Shown here: in pieces, positions 1-11,141 of the stretch | How positions within the stretch are numbered: the first letter of the stretch is position 1 | Layout of the letters: each line of letters opens with the position of its first letter | NCBI GenBank assembly: GCA_034387635.1 | Contig: JAOANU010000005.1 | Location: 1,178,001 to 1,242,000 of the forward strand | Direction of reading: 5' to 3' | DNA: 64,000 bases | Source: Rhodosporidiobolus odoratus | Taxonomy: Eukaryota; Basidiomycota; Microbotryomycetes; Sporidiobolales; Sporidiobolaceae | Position numbers and translations under genes: made by a program | The notes under the pieces: generated by a model | What the model saw: the letters and a program-made list of their open reading frames with translations, nothing else | Told to the model about the DNA's origin: nothing | The model's database searches: none

Positions 1-1293
1 AACCGCCATCCCTCTTGTGGCTCTCGTCGGTACTGACCCTCGCTTGACCCTCGCTGTGATCTTCTACAGTACTGGCTCGTCAAAGGTCCCTTCACCCCAA
101 TGGCCAAGCACTTCTTCTGGGAAAGCAACCTCCCCTTACACTACAAATTTTCCTCGTGGGCCTACATGATGTCGTACGCCTTTTTCTCCCCGCCCCTCCT
201 CATGAGCCCAGCTAACTATGTGGCACCATACAGGTACTACGGTATCAGCGTCGCCCTTCCGCTCTCGATCGCCGGCTACATACTTTACGGCTTGGTGGGG
301 TTTCCTCTTTTTTTGGTCAAGGTTCCGTGCTCATGAGCCCTGCGTACCACAGTTTATCCCCAGTCTCGACTCGGCATACATGCCTTCGTGGAACGTCAAT
401 GTACGTCTTTCCTCGGCACTGCCTTTCTTTTTTCCTCTCTCGCTGACTCTTTTGCTTTGTCCTCGTCCAGGTTGCCCTCTTCGTGGTGTTCGGCTGCGCT
501 TCAGCGTTTGCTTTTGCTATCCTGCGCTACCGCTCCGGCCAGTGTGACTTGCATACGGCGTTGTGGGAGCAGTTGAAGTGGACAGTGAGTTTCTACTCCT
601 TCCTTTCTGCGCTCGGCGGCTTCCTCGCTCACCCAGTACTGCTTACTGATTCGTTCTCCACAAGCCGTTCAACACAGCGATGTTTTTAGGGTTGTCTTAC
701 CACGTCCTGACTGCCCTGCTGTCACATGTACGTCTCGAGTTTCCCCCAGAGTCTTCCCCCGTGTTTCCCCGTCTATTCTTGCATTCCTGGGCTCCACTGA
801 CAATACTCAACGTCTTTAGCTTGTCGGCTACGACATGCAATGGGGCGCGACCCAGAAGGAGGGGTCCGAAAGCACCATTTTCGACGAGCTGCCCGCCATC
901 TTCCGAAAATTCCGAAACGCGTTCATCGTCTGCGGCGTCCTCGTCTGCTTCATTATCGTCATGCGATTCATCCCATACATGGAATACGTGCGTCGCTCTC
1001 GCGTCGCTACCCACGAAGCGATGGATGGTTAATTTTTTGCTTTCGGCTTTTTGTTTCGACCGCCTGTTTCCTACCTCTTCCTCACTACTTCCCTAATCCA
1101 ACGTCTGCTCTCCTGACAGCGCATTGAAGACTGGGTTTCTATTGTCCCGCTCGCAATTGTCCTCGCAGGACACATTCTCTACCCCTTCATTCTCAGGTGC
1201 GTCGTGGTCTATTCCCACTTTCTCTTGCTGGCCTATCCACTGACTCTGTGCCTCGCTTCCAACAGTCCTGTCATCATGGGTCTCCGCTTCTAA
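1..1293 (+). CDS. Glycosyltransferase family 2 protein, C-terminal part (5' truncated by window)
   Basis: Only the C-terminal membrane part is present; the catalytic domain lies outside the window. Exons I can join: an intron at 30-69, then the exon reading YWLVKGPFTPMAKHFFW, further introns near 321-357, 400-470, 584-663, 728-819 and in the last 300 bp, and a stop TAA at 1291-1293. The protein has several hydrophobic segments (SWAYMMSYAFFSP, ISVALPLSIAGYILYGLVG, VALFVVFGCASAFAFAIL, FIVCGVLVCFIIVMRF). It also carries the motif YDMQWGATQKE followed by a final membrane pair. That motif is typical of fungal cellulose-synthase-like or chitin-synthase-like GT2 enzymes just before their last helices. 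Such enzymes polymerise sugars across the plasma membrane for wall or capsule. The substrate cannot be told from this fragment. Family call fairly firm; exact splice sites less so. Confidence 0.7.
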
Positions 1294-2130
1294 TCGGTGG
1301 TTACATCTCTATCTTATTTAGACGGCTTTAGGCTTTCTATAGAACCGCACATATGGGCTGTACTTGAGCATTGCGTTTTTCCGTCTTGACGGAGTGAGCC
1401 TCGGACTACTGAGCAATCTTCCGAGGTCGGGGCCTGGAGAGGTAGCTAAAGGAGTGCACAGCAGAGGTAAGAAAAGCTGGCTAGGCTATCAGGGTCTTTC
1501 AGCGATAGCTGATTTGCGCTTGCTCGTGTCGCAACTTGCCAGCCCTCATCAGCCACGTACTGCACTCGTCGAATGCAAAGCATTCTGCGCTTGCAAAAGA
1601 GACATAGACTGGGAGAAGCGGGTTGAGAAGGTCAAAAGGGAGCAGATCGGTTTGTATGTGAGGACTATGTCGTAGGGATACCATACGCACCCGCCACAGG
1701 CGTTACGCTCAAGAGTTGTCCCTGCGACTATTTTCGGCTCCGGATGTTCCAGCTTTTCCTCCCAGGCCCTTTCCCTCCGCTGATTCCCAGACTTTCACAG
1801 TTCATTTGCACTCATCCCGAGGATTCAGCACACAGTTGGGAAGAAAGTCTTGCCTTGCCTGTACGCCTGACGAGCGTTGTATATCGAAATGTCGAGGTCT
1901 CGTCTGGCAGGAACGCAAAATCAGTCTTTTCTCTGGCAGGGTTAACTAATTGGCAGTCCCGAACGATGAAGTAGAGCAATACAGAGGCTGCCCAACGAGC
2001 TCCAGATGCGAGCACGAACAAGACGAAGTTGCTCAGGAAACAACAACATAGCATGGTACAAGACGGGGAATACACTGACCTATCGACGCACGAAATTGGA
2101 AGGCCAGGAAAGCACGCCCAGCCATGACAA
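1294..2130. other. Convergent intergenic region, no gene seen
   Basis: This stretch lies between the 3' ends of the glycosyltransferase and the Atg14-like gene. It should hold both 3' UTRs. Its open frames are short and show no recognisable domain. Confidence 0.5.
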
Positions 2131-4126
2131 TCAAACAAAGTCCCACTCGTCATCCTCCTCATCGCCATCGTCCACAACGTATACACTGCTTTCCCCGCTC
2201 GCACTGCCTTTTTTGTCCCTTCTTCTGGGAGTGAGGGTCGCTAGCGATGCTGACATAGACGCGGAGGAGGAGGAGAAGGCGAGGGAAGTGTAGTGGGCCA
2301 CGACAGAAGGAAAGGACAGCGGAAAAGTAGAGGAAGAAGGGGAAGAAGGACTGGAGCCAAGGTTGGCTGTGGACGAGGAGGGAGGGGTGGTCGGATCGAT
2401 GAATGGGCCGGAAGAAGACGAGGTTGATCTGATACCAAAGGGCAGGAGTAAAGGTTAGCGCGAGAGGTTCGTGCAGCTCAAGGCGAAGAGCAAAGGACAG
2501 TTTGCAAGTAGGAGAAAAGCGCACCCTTCTCTTCGCCGCCCTTCCTTCGCACTCGCACCTGCACCTAGCTCATCGATCCCAGCAGCACGATATACTAATC
2601 CTCCCAGGTTTTCCAGATCCGCTTCCGCCCAGTCATTTCCCGCCATTTCCCCTTCCCTTCGCCCTTCACTACCAGCCTCTCTCCCTTCTCGCGCCCAGGC
2701 GATGTACGCCAAGTCGTACGCGATAGCTACAGCACCGGTCAGGATGGCTCGAGCTCGTCGAGTAGTCTTGCGAGAGGAGACGGCCAGAGTAAGGACAGGT
2801 GTCGAGAGGGTTTTGACGGAGGCGGACGAAGAGGACGATGGGAGGCGTCGGTCTTCGTCCGAGGGATGATCGCCGTCTACATCGCCACCGTCGATCGGAG
2901 CGGCAGCAGAGTTACTTCCGGAGGTTGAGGCGGTCGGTGACGGCTTCTTCGGGGAAGAGGAAGAGCGGAAGCAGAGCGGCCAGCAGTCCTCGACCTTGCC
3001 TCTCCCTGCTGCTTCCCTCTGAGCCTCAGCTTGTAAGTCACCCTCTTGACGTGGTTGGCTAAGCGGCTCGCCCAGCCCAGTCGTGGCTCTGACCCCCGCC
3101 CTCCCCGGACCGAAACAGCTCGGCAAGGGAGCGTACGGCAGTACGACTCCTTCGTACAGAGCAAGGAGCCTCGTCAGATGAACGAGATGGCTAAGAAGCG
3201 CCTCGAGTTCGGGCGCCGCAAGGGTGAGCAGCTGGCTCAAAGGTGGAAGGGGGAGGCCCGCCAAAGTGTAGGTCCGCTCGAATGGCGTGGGCAGCGTTGC
3301 CCTTGTTGCGGTGCTGAAACTCGAGGGAGGATAGATGGACGAAGAGGAAGGGTCCGGAGAGAATGGGTCGGCCAAGACTGGTTCGGAGGGGCAGAGGGCG
3401 AAAACGGTCACCAGCTCGAGGGTAAGGATGCGGCGGACGCCATCGAGTTCGGGCTGGACTGCAGCGAGGGACGTGGCAGTTGCCGATAGTTGCGAGGAGA
3501 GAGCTGGCAGGGACAAGGGCAGGGAAGCGGAGGCGGAGGGCAGAGGTAATGGAGACGGCACAGCGGAGGAAGGCGAGAGAGATGTGAGGAGAGAACGCGC
3601 AGTCAAGAGGTTCGCCCGCCTGAGGGCCAGGGCTTGTCGCCGCGACTGCAGGGCGCTTTCGTCTTCAGGTGCACAAAGGGGAGACTTCAGTCGCCAGCGG
3701 GCAGGTAGCGGGGAAGAAAAGGCAGTAGGACGGACCGGCTTGCAGTTCGAGTCTGCCCTTTGCGACGGCCTCCCTGGCGGCAAAAGCCCTGCTCGCGAGT
3801 GTCCATTGTTCGGCTTTAAGTAGACGCTCATCGCGAACGCCGAATGGCTTGCCGCCGCCTCTTGCTGCTGATTCAGGCGAGGTTTCGGACGAAGTGAGGA
3901 GGTGTTGAGCCTTGTTTGTGACTGATGTAAGGGCGTTCCTGAGGTGTACTCGACGTGCGCGGTGCTCCTTGAGCCTGTCAGAGGGAAGATGGGAAACCCG
4001 ATGAGCGAGTTGATCCAAGCGACGAGATGAGGAGGAAGAGGAGGAAGAGGCTGACCTGGATTCGAGACAGTTGTGACAGTACAGTAGCTTTGACGAGTCT
4101 GACGGTGAACAGGCTGGACACTGCAT
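2131..4126 (-). CDS. Atg14/Vps38 (UVRAG) family subunit of the Vps34 PI3-kinase complex
   Basis: Chosen start (4126) gives MQCPACSPSDSSKLLYCHNC, a CxxC...CxxC zinc-type motif as at the N-terminus of Atg14-family proteins. A Ser run and a charged helical stretch follow. An intron near 3750-3690 joins GRLELQ to ADESALQSRRQALALRR, a coiled-coil candidate that would pair with Vps30/Beclin. The middle holds the conserved-looking FERTYTLAGLPLP and HLTRLLALYEGVVLPYAPLP segments. A last intron (donor GTGCGC near 2521, acceptor TATCAG near 2429) reads EGRRREG into STSSSSGPFIDPTTPP and ends DEEDDEWDFV at a TGA at 2131-2133. Without that splice the frame would stop at 2455. An in-frame upstream ATG near 4198 exists but adds a non-family extension. 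The Cys motif and the terminal WxxV favour Atg14 over Vps38; this is inference. It is divergent from VPS15. Confidence 0.78.
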
Positions 4127-4238
4127 CTCCAAACTCACAGCGGTGGCGACCAGGCAGGGTAAAACTTGAAGGAGGAGCACCACTTTGAATCTGGCCATCT
4201 CTCCACGCCCCTCTCGACTAGCTGTTGACCAAGTCACC
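4127..4238. promoter_or_regulatory. Shared divergent promoter of ATG14-like and VPS15
   Basis: Only about 110 bp separate the two start codons, so 5' UTRs and core promoters must overlap or be very short. The Vps15 start sits in a good context (CACCATGG). I see no clear TATA box. Confidence 0.6.
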
Positions 4239-7200
4239 ATGGGACAGTCACTATCAAATCCATCACACAGTGCACCACCAGCTGCAACCGCAGCCCCGCT
4301 CGCTGAACTCGGAAACCAGGTGGTCTACGAACGCAGGTCCGTCCCCTCTTCTTTACCGCACGCAGCTAGCATGAGCATGCTTACCTTCTTGCATTGCACA
4401 GCATGGGAAGTAGCCGATTCCTCAAGGCCGTACGAGCCCGACACCCTCAGGGTGCCCTCGTCGTAAAGGTCTTTACCAAACCCGACCCCTCAATCTCGTT
4501 GAAACCCTTCCAGAAACGCCTTAAACGTCAGCCATGCCCTCCTCACCCGTACCGACGAGCCAAGGCGTCCCGTTAACTCTTGCAAACCGAGCAGTGGAAC
4601 GAGACGCCCTTCAAGACTGCCCAAACGTCCAGCCGTACGGCCGACTCGTCGAGACAGAGAGGGCCGGCTATCTCATGAGGCAGTGGGTCGCGAGTAACCT
4701 GTACGACAGGATCAGGTGAGTCTCGACCTCATCTACTTCTCGACCGGTGCCGGACCAGCAGACGTTTATATGATTTCTCTTTGTTTCATTTTCCCTCTTT
4801 TACTCTGACCGACACTACGACGCATGAACCCAGCACGCGCCCCTTTCTATCCTCGATTGAGAAACGATGGATCGCGTTCCAGCTATTGACAGGCTTGCAG
4901 CATGCTCGAGAGCGAGGCGTTCGTACTAGCGTTCTTCCGCCTTCCTCCCTTGTAGGCTAAGCGACTTCCTCACTCAGGTTTCTCACGGCGACATCAAAAC
5001 CGAAAACATCGTCGTGACTACGTGGAATTGGGCTTACCTGACTGACTTTTCGTCATTCTTCAAACCGACTCACCTCCCTCTCGACGACCCTTCAACCTTC
5101 TCCCTGTACTTTGACACCTCGTCCCGCCGAGCATGCTACATCGCTCCGGAGCGGTTCTATGCCGCAGGAAGCGAGATAGCTAAACAGAAGGAAGGGCTCG
5201 AATGGGGAAAACGGGACGGCAAGGTTACCGAGCAGATGGACGTATTTGGACTTGGGTGTGTGCTGGCCGAGCTGTGGATGGAAGGGACGCCTCCATTCAC
5301 CCTCAGTCAGCTTTTCAAGTACCGGGAAGGGACCTACGATATCGAGCCCTATCTGGCTGAGATCGAAGACATCGAGATTCGGGTGTGTCTCTTTCGCTCG
5401 ACGCTTGTCCAGATTTCGCCCACAATCTTTGCGTCTACAGTCTATGATCAGGTCGATGATCTCTCTCGACCCGTCGTCCCGCCTGTCCTTCTCCGATTAC
5501 CTTCGGCAGTATCGCTCGACCGCCTTCCCCGACATCTTCTACACCTTCCTGCACCCGTTTCTCTCGTCCTTGGCGTCTTCTGCTTCCCCACCCCAACTTT
5601 CGAGTGCTCTTCTCACTGCCGGATCCTTCACTACGCTCGCAGTCGGCCAGCAGGAGCAGGTACAGCAGACGTTGCTAAGAACGGACGCAGACGAAGTGGT
5701 CAAAAGGGTCTGGGGCGAGTGGGAGGCGATCGCGCGGTATCTGGACGAGAATGTACCGAGTCAGAAGGCCGGCGAGAGCAATAGCGGGGAGGAGAAGGAC
5801 GGAACAGGCCAGGGAAAGGCGAGGGGGGCGGAGGAAGTCTTCCCGCTTAGACTGAATCTACCGGGAATGGAGGGAAAGGAGGTCAAACTAGTAGGCGTGA
5901 CTGAAGGTGCGTTCTCTGATCTCGCATTGCTGTTACCGTCTGACACAGTTTTCTGTCTCGCTTCGTGCATATCTTCCTTATGTTCGCAGACGGTCCCGCA
6001 GTCCTCCTTCTTTCACTCCTCTCGTCTTCCCTTCGCAACTGCGTACGACCGGCCTCTGTCCTTCACGCTCTGGACCTTTTGCTTGCCCTCAACCGCTGGA
6101 TCACCGATGAGACCCGGCTCGACCGGTTACTGCCGTTTCTGGTGAGTATGGTAGAGGATGACCAGGCTAGTGTAAGGGCAGCGGCGGTGAAAGGTATTAC
6201 ACAGACCGTGCGCAAGCTTCCTTCTTACCTGACACCCTCCTCAGCCCGTTCTTGAGCACGACATTGGTATGCCGCTTCACTCTTTTACTTACCGATCCAC
6301 GTCCCTCAGCTCATAGTTACCACAACCCTCACTCCGTCCAATTTTGACCTCTTCCCCGAGTTCGTCCTCCCAAACCTTCGCCCCCTTTCCACCGACCCCG
6401 AGCTGCTGCCTCGCGAAACATACGCGCTGTGCATCCCCTTTTTGGCGCAATCTGCCAAGCGATTTGTCGAACTCGGAGAGGTCGTAAGGGGGTCGACGGT
6501 GCCGATGGGAGGTGAAGGGGGCTTTGGCTTTGGCATGGGGGAGTTCGACGGGCAGAGTGGCGAAGGAGTACGTCTCGAGATCCCTGTTTTTCTTCGCTGA
6601 AGGCTGTACACGATTCGAATGACGGCTGACCCTGTAGATTTTGCTCGTACGAATAGGGCAACCTCGATACTCGTCTATCGGAGCTACACGCACAAATTCA
6701 AGATCACCTCTCTCCACTCCTTGCTGACCCATCAAGCGCCGTCAAGCGCGCCCTACTCAGCAACATCCACCTCCTCTGCGCCTTCTTCGGCAGAGTCAAA
6801 GCCAATGATGCGGTCCTTGCGCACTTGGTGACTTACCTGAACATGAGGGATTGGATGCTTAGGAGGAAATGGAACGAAGCGGCCGTGGAAGTGGCTGAAG
6901 TCGTGGGACGGAGGGCACTCGAGGAGTATATCTTGCCGCTGATTACGCTGAGTCTGGCAGGTGCGTCCTCGAGAAGCTTTCCCTACCTTTGCGCGACCTT
7001 CTCAACTAAACATACATACTTGAGCCGCAGATCCGGAAGAGTTCGTCGTAGTCCAGGTTCTCAAGTCGCTCACCACCCTCGCCGAGCGAAGACTGCTCAG
7101 GAAGGGTAAGATATGGGAACTCGTCGGTCAACTCACCGGATTCCTCTGCCATCCAAACATCTGGATCCGAGAAGGCGAGCTTCGCCTTCAGCATTGCGGC

Positions 7201-10200
7201 TCCTCGCCTATGAGCGACCAGAAGATTGACCCGCCCATGTTTGACGCGCAGGTTCCGCCGCTTTCCTCGCCACGGTCTCCACCCTTCTATCGCCCACGGA
7301 CAAGTGGTTCATCCTTTACCCAACCATCAAGCGGCTTCTTCGGTCGGACATTAAGGAGATCAAGGACTTGAGCCTGCTCGACAATGCTCGAGAACCGGTG
7401 CGTCCGCTCCCGCTTCGTTCGATTTCTCGACTTCGACTTGACGTCTAACAGGGAGGCTGACTTGACCGGCGGCATCCCCTATGCGACAGATATCCCGCGT
7501 GGTTTTCGAAGCGGCGGTCGCGTGGGCAGGAAAAGCTGGGAAGAACAACTTCTGGTCTCTCAGTCGAGCACCAGCGAAAGGTGCCCCGCGGGACGCGGGC
7601 GTGAGGACGGACGAGTAAGCTGTTTTCGCCCTTCGTATGAAACGCTGAGCGAACAAGTGACTGATTGAAACATCTCGCAGAGACCATGCCCAGTTGGAGA
7701 AGATGCGGCAACTTGGGATGAGCGTCGAAGACGAGTACAAGCTGAGCGCGATGAGGGAGTACATCGCCAAAGTCGCTGCGGCTCGACAAAGGTGCGTTGT
7801 CAACCACATAGCCTGGACACTACGTCTTCCTCATCTTGGTCTTCGACGCAGCGCCCCCTCTCGAGGCTTCGACTCTCCCGACACCATTTCTCCCTCGACG
7901 AGCCATAGTAATCTACAAGACCTCGGCATCGTCCCTCAGACCATCTTCTTCGGCATTAGGTCGCCTGATGAGATGCTCAACGTAGGTCGAAACACGCTGC
8001 AGTCTAGCGCTGGTAGAGTGGGCGATTCCCTGACCCGACGACTCTCGTCAACGTCGGCGATTGGCGGGCCTACCAGAGCGCCGAGCTCGACCGACCTTAC
8101 CCGCCCTTTCAGCAACAGGACTGTCAGCGGTGGGCAGCCTATCGACGATCTTCGACGTCGTCTCGCCCTCGGTGCTGGAGCTGGCGGGGTGGGCGGCTCC
8201 ACCACCTCGCTCAGCAGCCTACAGGAAACTGCGGGAAGCGCATCCGACACCGCTCTCCGCACTGCTGGCGCCGCCGCTCTCTCCGTGTCGCCGACAAAGG
8301 GCTTGCTTGCAGAGCGCCTGGACCTGCACCGAACCGTCTCGCATACCTCGACGGAAACATCCGGAACGACTAACGGCACCGCTACGTCGACTACCACGAC
8401 GGCCTCGCCTTCCCTGGCTGTCAAAGTGCGATCTCGTCCCCGCGTAAGCGGGGGCGTCGAAGTCGGTCGGGCGACTGCCGCTGTCGTTGCTCAGGATTCG
8501 ACGAACGCGATGGGGTTGTTTGATGTAGAGTCGCGGTATCGAAGTAGTCTTGGCGGAGGGGGCGAAGGCGCTGCGGCCGGAGATGCGGCGAGTGCGCTGG
8601 GGGAGGTTGTGTCGGGGTCGGTAGCGCAGAGAATCGGCGGCGAGGGGAAGAAACCGCCGGTACAGCGATTTGTCAGCACATACGGTGCGCTCTCTTTCGC
8701 TTTGCTTTCATTCCGGGGCAGCGTACGTCCGAGCTACGCGAGTCTCGAGCCCTTTTTGTCAGGCGGAATTATGCTGAAATAGTTCTCAACTGCAGAGGGA
8801 AACGACCCGAGTATCAAGCAGCTTCTCGAGCGTACCTACCTCGACAGCTACCGTGAACCCCTTCCCGAACTCGGCCCCCATGTTCCTCACGGCATTCCTC
8901 GCCGCAAAGCTCTTCGGACCAGCTTCTCCCCGCGAGAACGAACCGCCAGTCGACCGGAAGGAATGCTGATCGCCCACCTTTCGGAACATACCGGCGCGAT
9001 CACCTCCATCGCCGTCTCGCCTGATCAGCTCTTCTTCGTCACCGGGTCGGAAGACGGCACGCTCAAGGTCTGGGACACCATCCGACTCGAGAAGAACATC
9101 ACAAGCAAGTCGAGGCAAACGATCCCGCAAGGCGGCAAGATCACTGCGGTCTGTATGCTCGAACATTCGCATTGTATAGCGAGCGCGTCGACAAATGGGA
9201 CGGTTTGGGTGCACAGGGTGGACGTGAGCTTGGCGGGGCAGATGCCGAAGTACAGTAAACCGCATGTCGTGCGGCAGTATCAAGTCGAGGAGGACAAGGA
9301 CTTTGCGACGTGCATGGCGAGCTTCAACACTGGTACGCTCGCGATTCACGTCTTCTTCTCGTTTGCCACGCTCAAACGCTTCTTGTCGCTTTCACCTATC
9401 TCAGAGACGACCGTGAACCTCGTCCTCGGCACTTCCCTGTCCTCTATCACCATCCTCGACGTCCGCACCATGCGCTCCCTGCAAACTTTCCAGAACCCTC
9501 GACACTTTGGCCCCATCACTGCCCTTTGCGTCGATCGAAAACACCTCTGGCTCGTCGCCGCGACCGCCAATGGCGTCCTGACGCTCTGGGACCTTCGCTT
9601 CGGCCTGCTTCTGCGAAGTTGGTCAGTTGGGACAAAGAAGGTTCACCAACTTGCCCTTCATCCGACAAAGGGCAAGGGCAGGTGGATCGTCGTCGCGTTG
9701 GAGCCGGACGATTCGCCGAGTGATAGCAAGCTTCGAAGACAGCAGCAGCCAGGCACGGCCGTTGCCGAGGTCTGGGATATTGATCAAGGTGTCAAGGTGG
9801 AAGAGTTCCGCATTGTCTCGCATCAACAGCAGGTTGCCCAGGCAGCGCTGGCAAGTCGCACCAACATGTTTTCCGGGGCGGAGGATGCCACCTCTTCTGT
9901 GGCGATGAAGGAGGCGACCTTGGAGCCAGCAGCCGCGATTGAAGCCCTCCTCGCTGCTTCAACGGCACCCGCGCCGCCTTCCAGAACTTCCACAGGCTTG
10001 CCAACCCCTGCGCCAGGTCTCGTCAAACCAACCTTTCGCGCCGTTCTCCTCGGAGTGGACTACTCGCAGGCCTCGACCCGTCCTGCGCCCGCTCATCTCG
10101 TTGTTCCCGAATCGAGCGAGCCGAAAGAAGGGAAGAAGGACGGCGGGTTCCTCCTCACTGGTGGGGAGGACCGCAAACTCCGCTTCTGGGACTTGGCCAA

Positions 10201-10611
10201 GTCCAGCCGAAGCGTGGTGGTGAGCGGACTGGAAGCGGACGAGGACGTCCCATCTTTTAGGTGTGTCCATGTTTACCCTTTTCTTTATCCGCGTTGTTCC
10301 CGTCCCAAGGCGATGCCTGACCTTCTTCTGCCTGTAGCGCTCACATGAGCACCGTCCGCCCTACACTCTACCTCGAATCCCCTCCACCCCTTCCGCCAAC
10401 TTCTTCCTCCGCACCGTCCTCTTCTTCCCGCCCCACACGCTCTTCGACTCACTCTGCGCCCCGCGTCCACCGTTCGACCCTCATCGCTAACTCCCAGCAG
10501 CAAATGCTACGCGCCCATCAAGAAGCGATAACGGCACTCGCAGTCGTTGACTTGCCTTTCCGATGTGTGGTGAGTGGGGACCGGGCTGGGGTCGTCAAGG
10601 TGTTCGAGTAG
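4239..10611 (+). CDS. VPS15: Vps15/PIK3R4, pseudokinase-HEAT-WD40 regulatory subunit of Vps34
   Basis: Starts [11 protein letters not shown], with Gly2 suited to N-myristoylation as in Vps15. The protein-kinase-like domain comes first. It has VVKVF as lysine strand, SHGDIKTEN in place of HRD (about 5.0 kb) and [14 protein letters not shown] in place of DFG, then [11 protein letters not shown] and DFS variants are usual in this family. HEAT-type helices follow (about 5.4-7.8 kb). A low-complexity Ser/Thr/Ala linker lies at 8.0-8.7 kb. The WD40 propeller begins [17 protein letters not shown] and [15 protein letters not shown] (about 8.97-9.08 kb) and ends [15 protein letters not shown] with a stop at 10609-10611. 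At least a dozen short introns interrupt it. It anchors Vps34 at endosomes and the phagophore. Identification is secure from domain order; exact exon joins were not all verified. Confidence 0.92.
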
Positions 10612-11141
10612 GTAGTTCCCTCGGGTCCGCCTTGCGTATGTTTCCGCCGTCAGTGTCGTCGTCCATTCCTTGTTGCCATAACGTGCATTCGGTTGTTCCG
10701 CTTCATCGACACCGAGGCAGACGGAAAGCGCGAGGCGCAAGCAACGCTCGGCGTCGGCTCCCTGCTGGCTCTCCAGACAAGAATGAATAAGGTATGTGGC
10801 GAAGTACGCGTGGTTGAACAAGCAAGGGGCACGAAAAAAAAAATTGGATAAAGGGGGAAAAGGGAGGGGCAAGGGAGGGGAGGAAAGGTCCTGGCTAGAG
10901 GGGGAAACGGCAAGAAAACGCTGGTTTGGAACGGAGAAAGTGAAGGTGGACGAGGGAGGAGCGGAGTGAAGCGCAAGAGGTGGGCGAGATATAAAAGGGG
11001 CTTACGACAGAGAACCAGAAAACAGAAAAAAGGGGTGGTTGGGGTACGTCAAAAAGCAAAGGAGGTAGGCAGAAGGGTGCACGAGGTGATCACGAAAGGA
11101 AGTTAAGGGGTGGGGGGCTACAGGAAGAGTTGGGCCTTTTT
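10612..11141. other. Convergent intergenic region
   Basis: Between the 3' ends of VPS15 and the bZIP gene. It is purine-rich on the + strand and holds an A-run near 10836-10846. A TATAAAAGG string at 10992-11000 lies far from any start and is probably fortuitous. No gene seen. Confidence 0.5.

Noticed and set aside
10991..11000. TATA-like string TATAAAAGG
   Set aside because: It sits in a convergent 3' spacer with no start codon downstream on either strand at a suitable distance.
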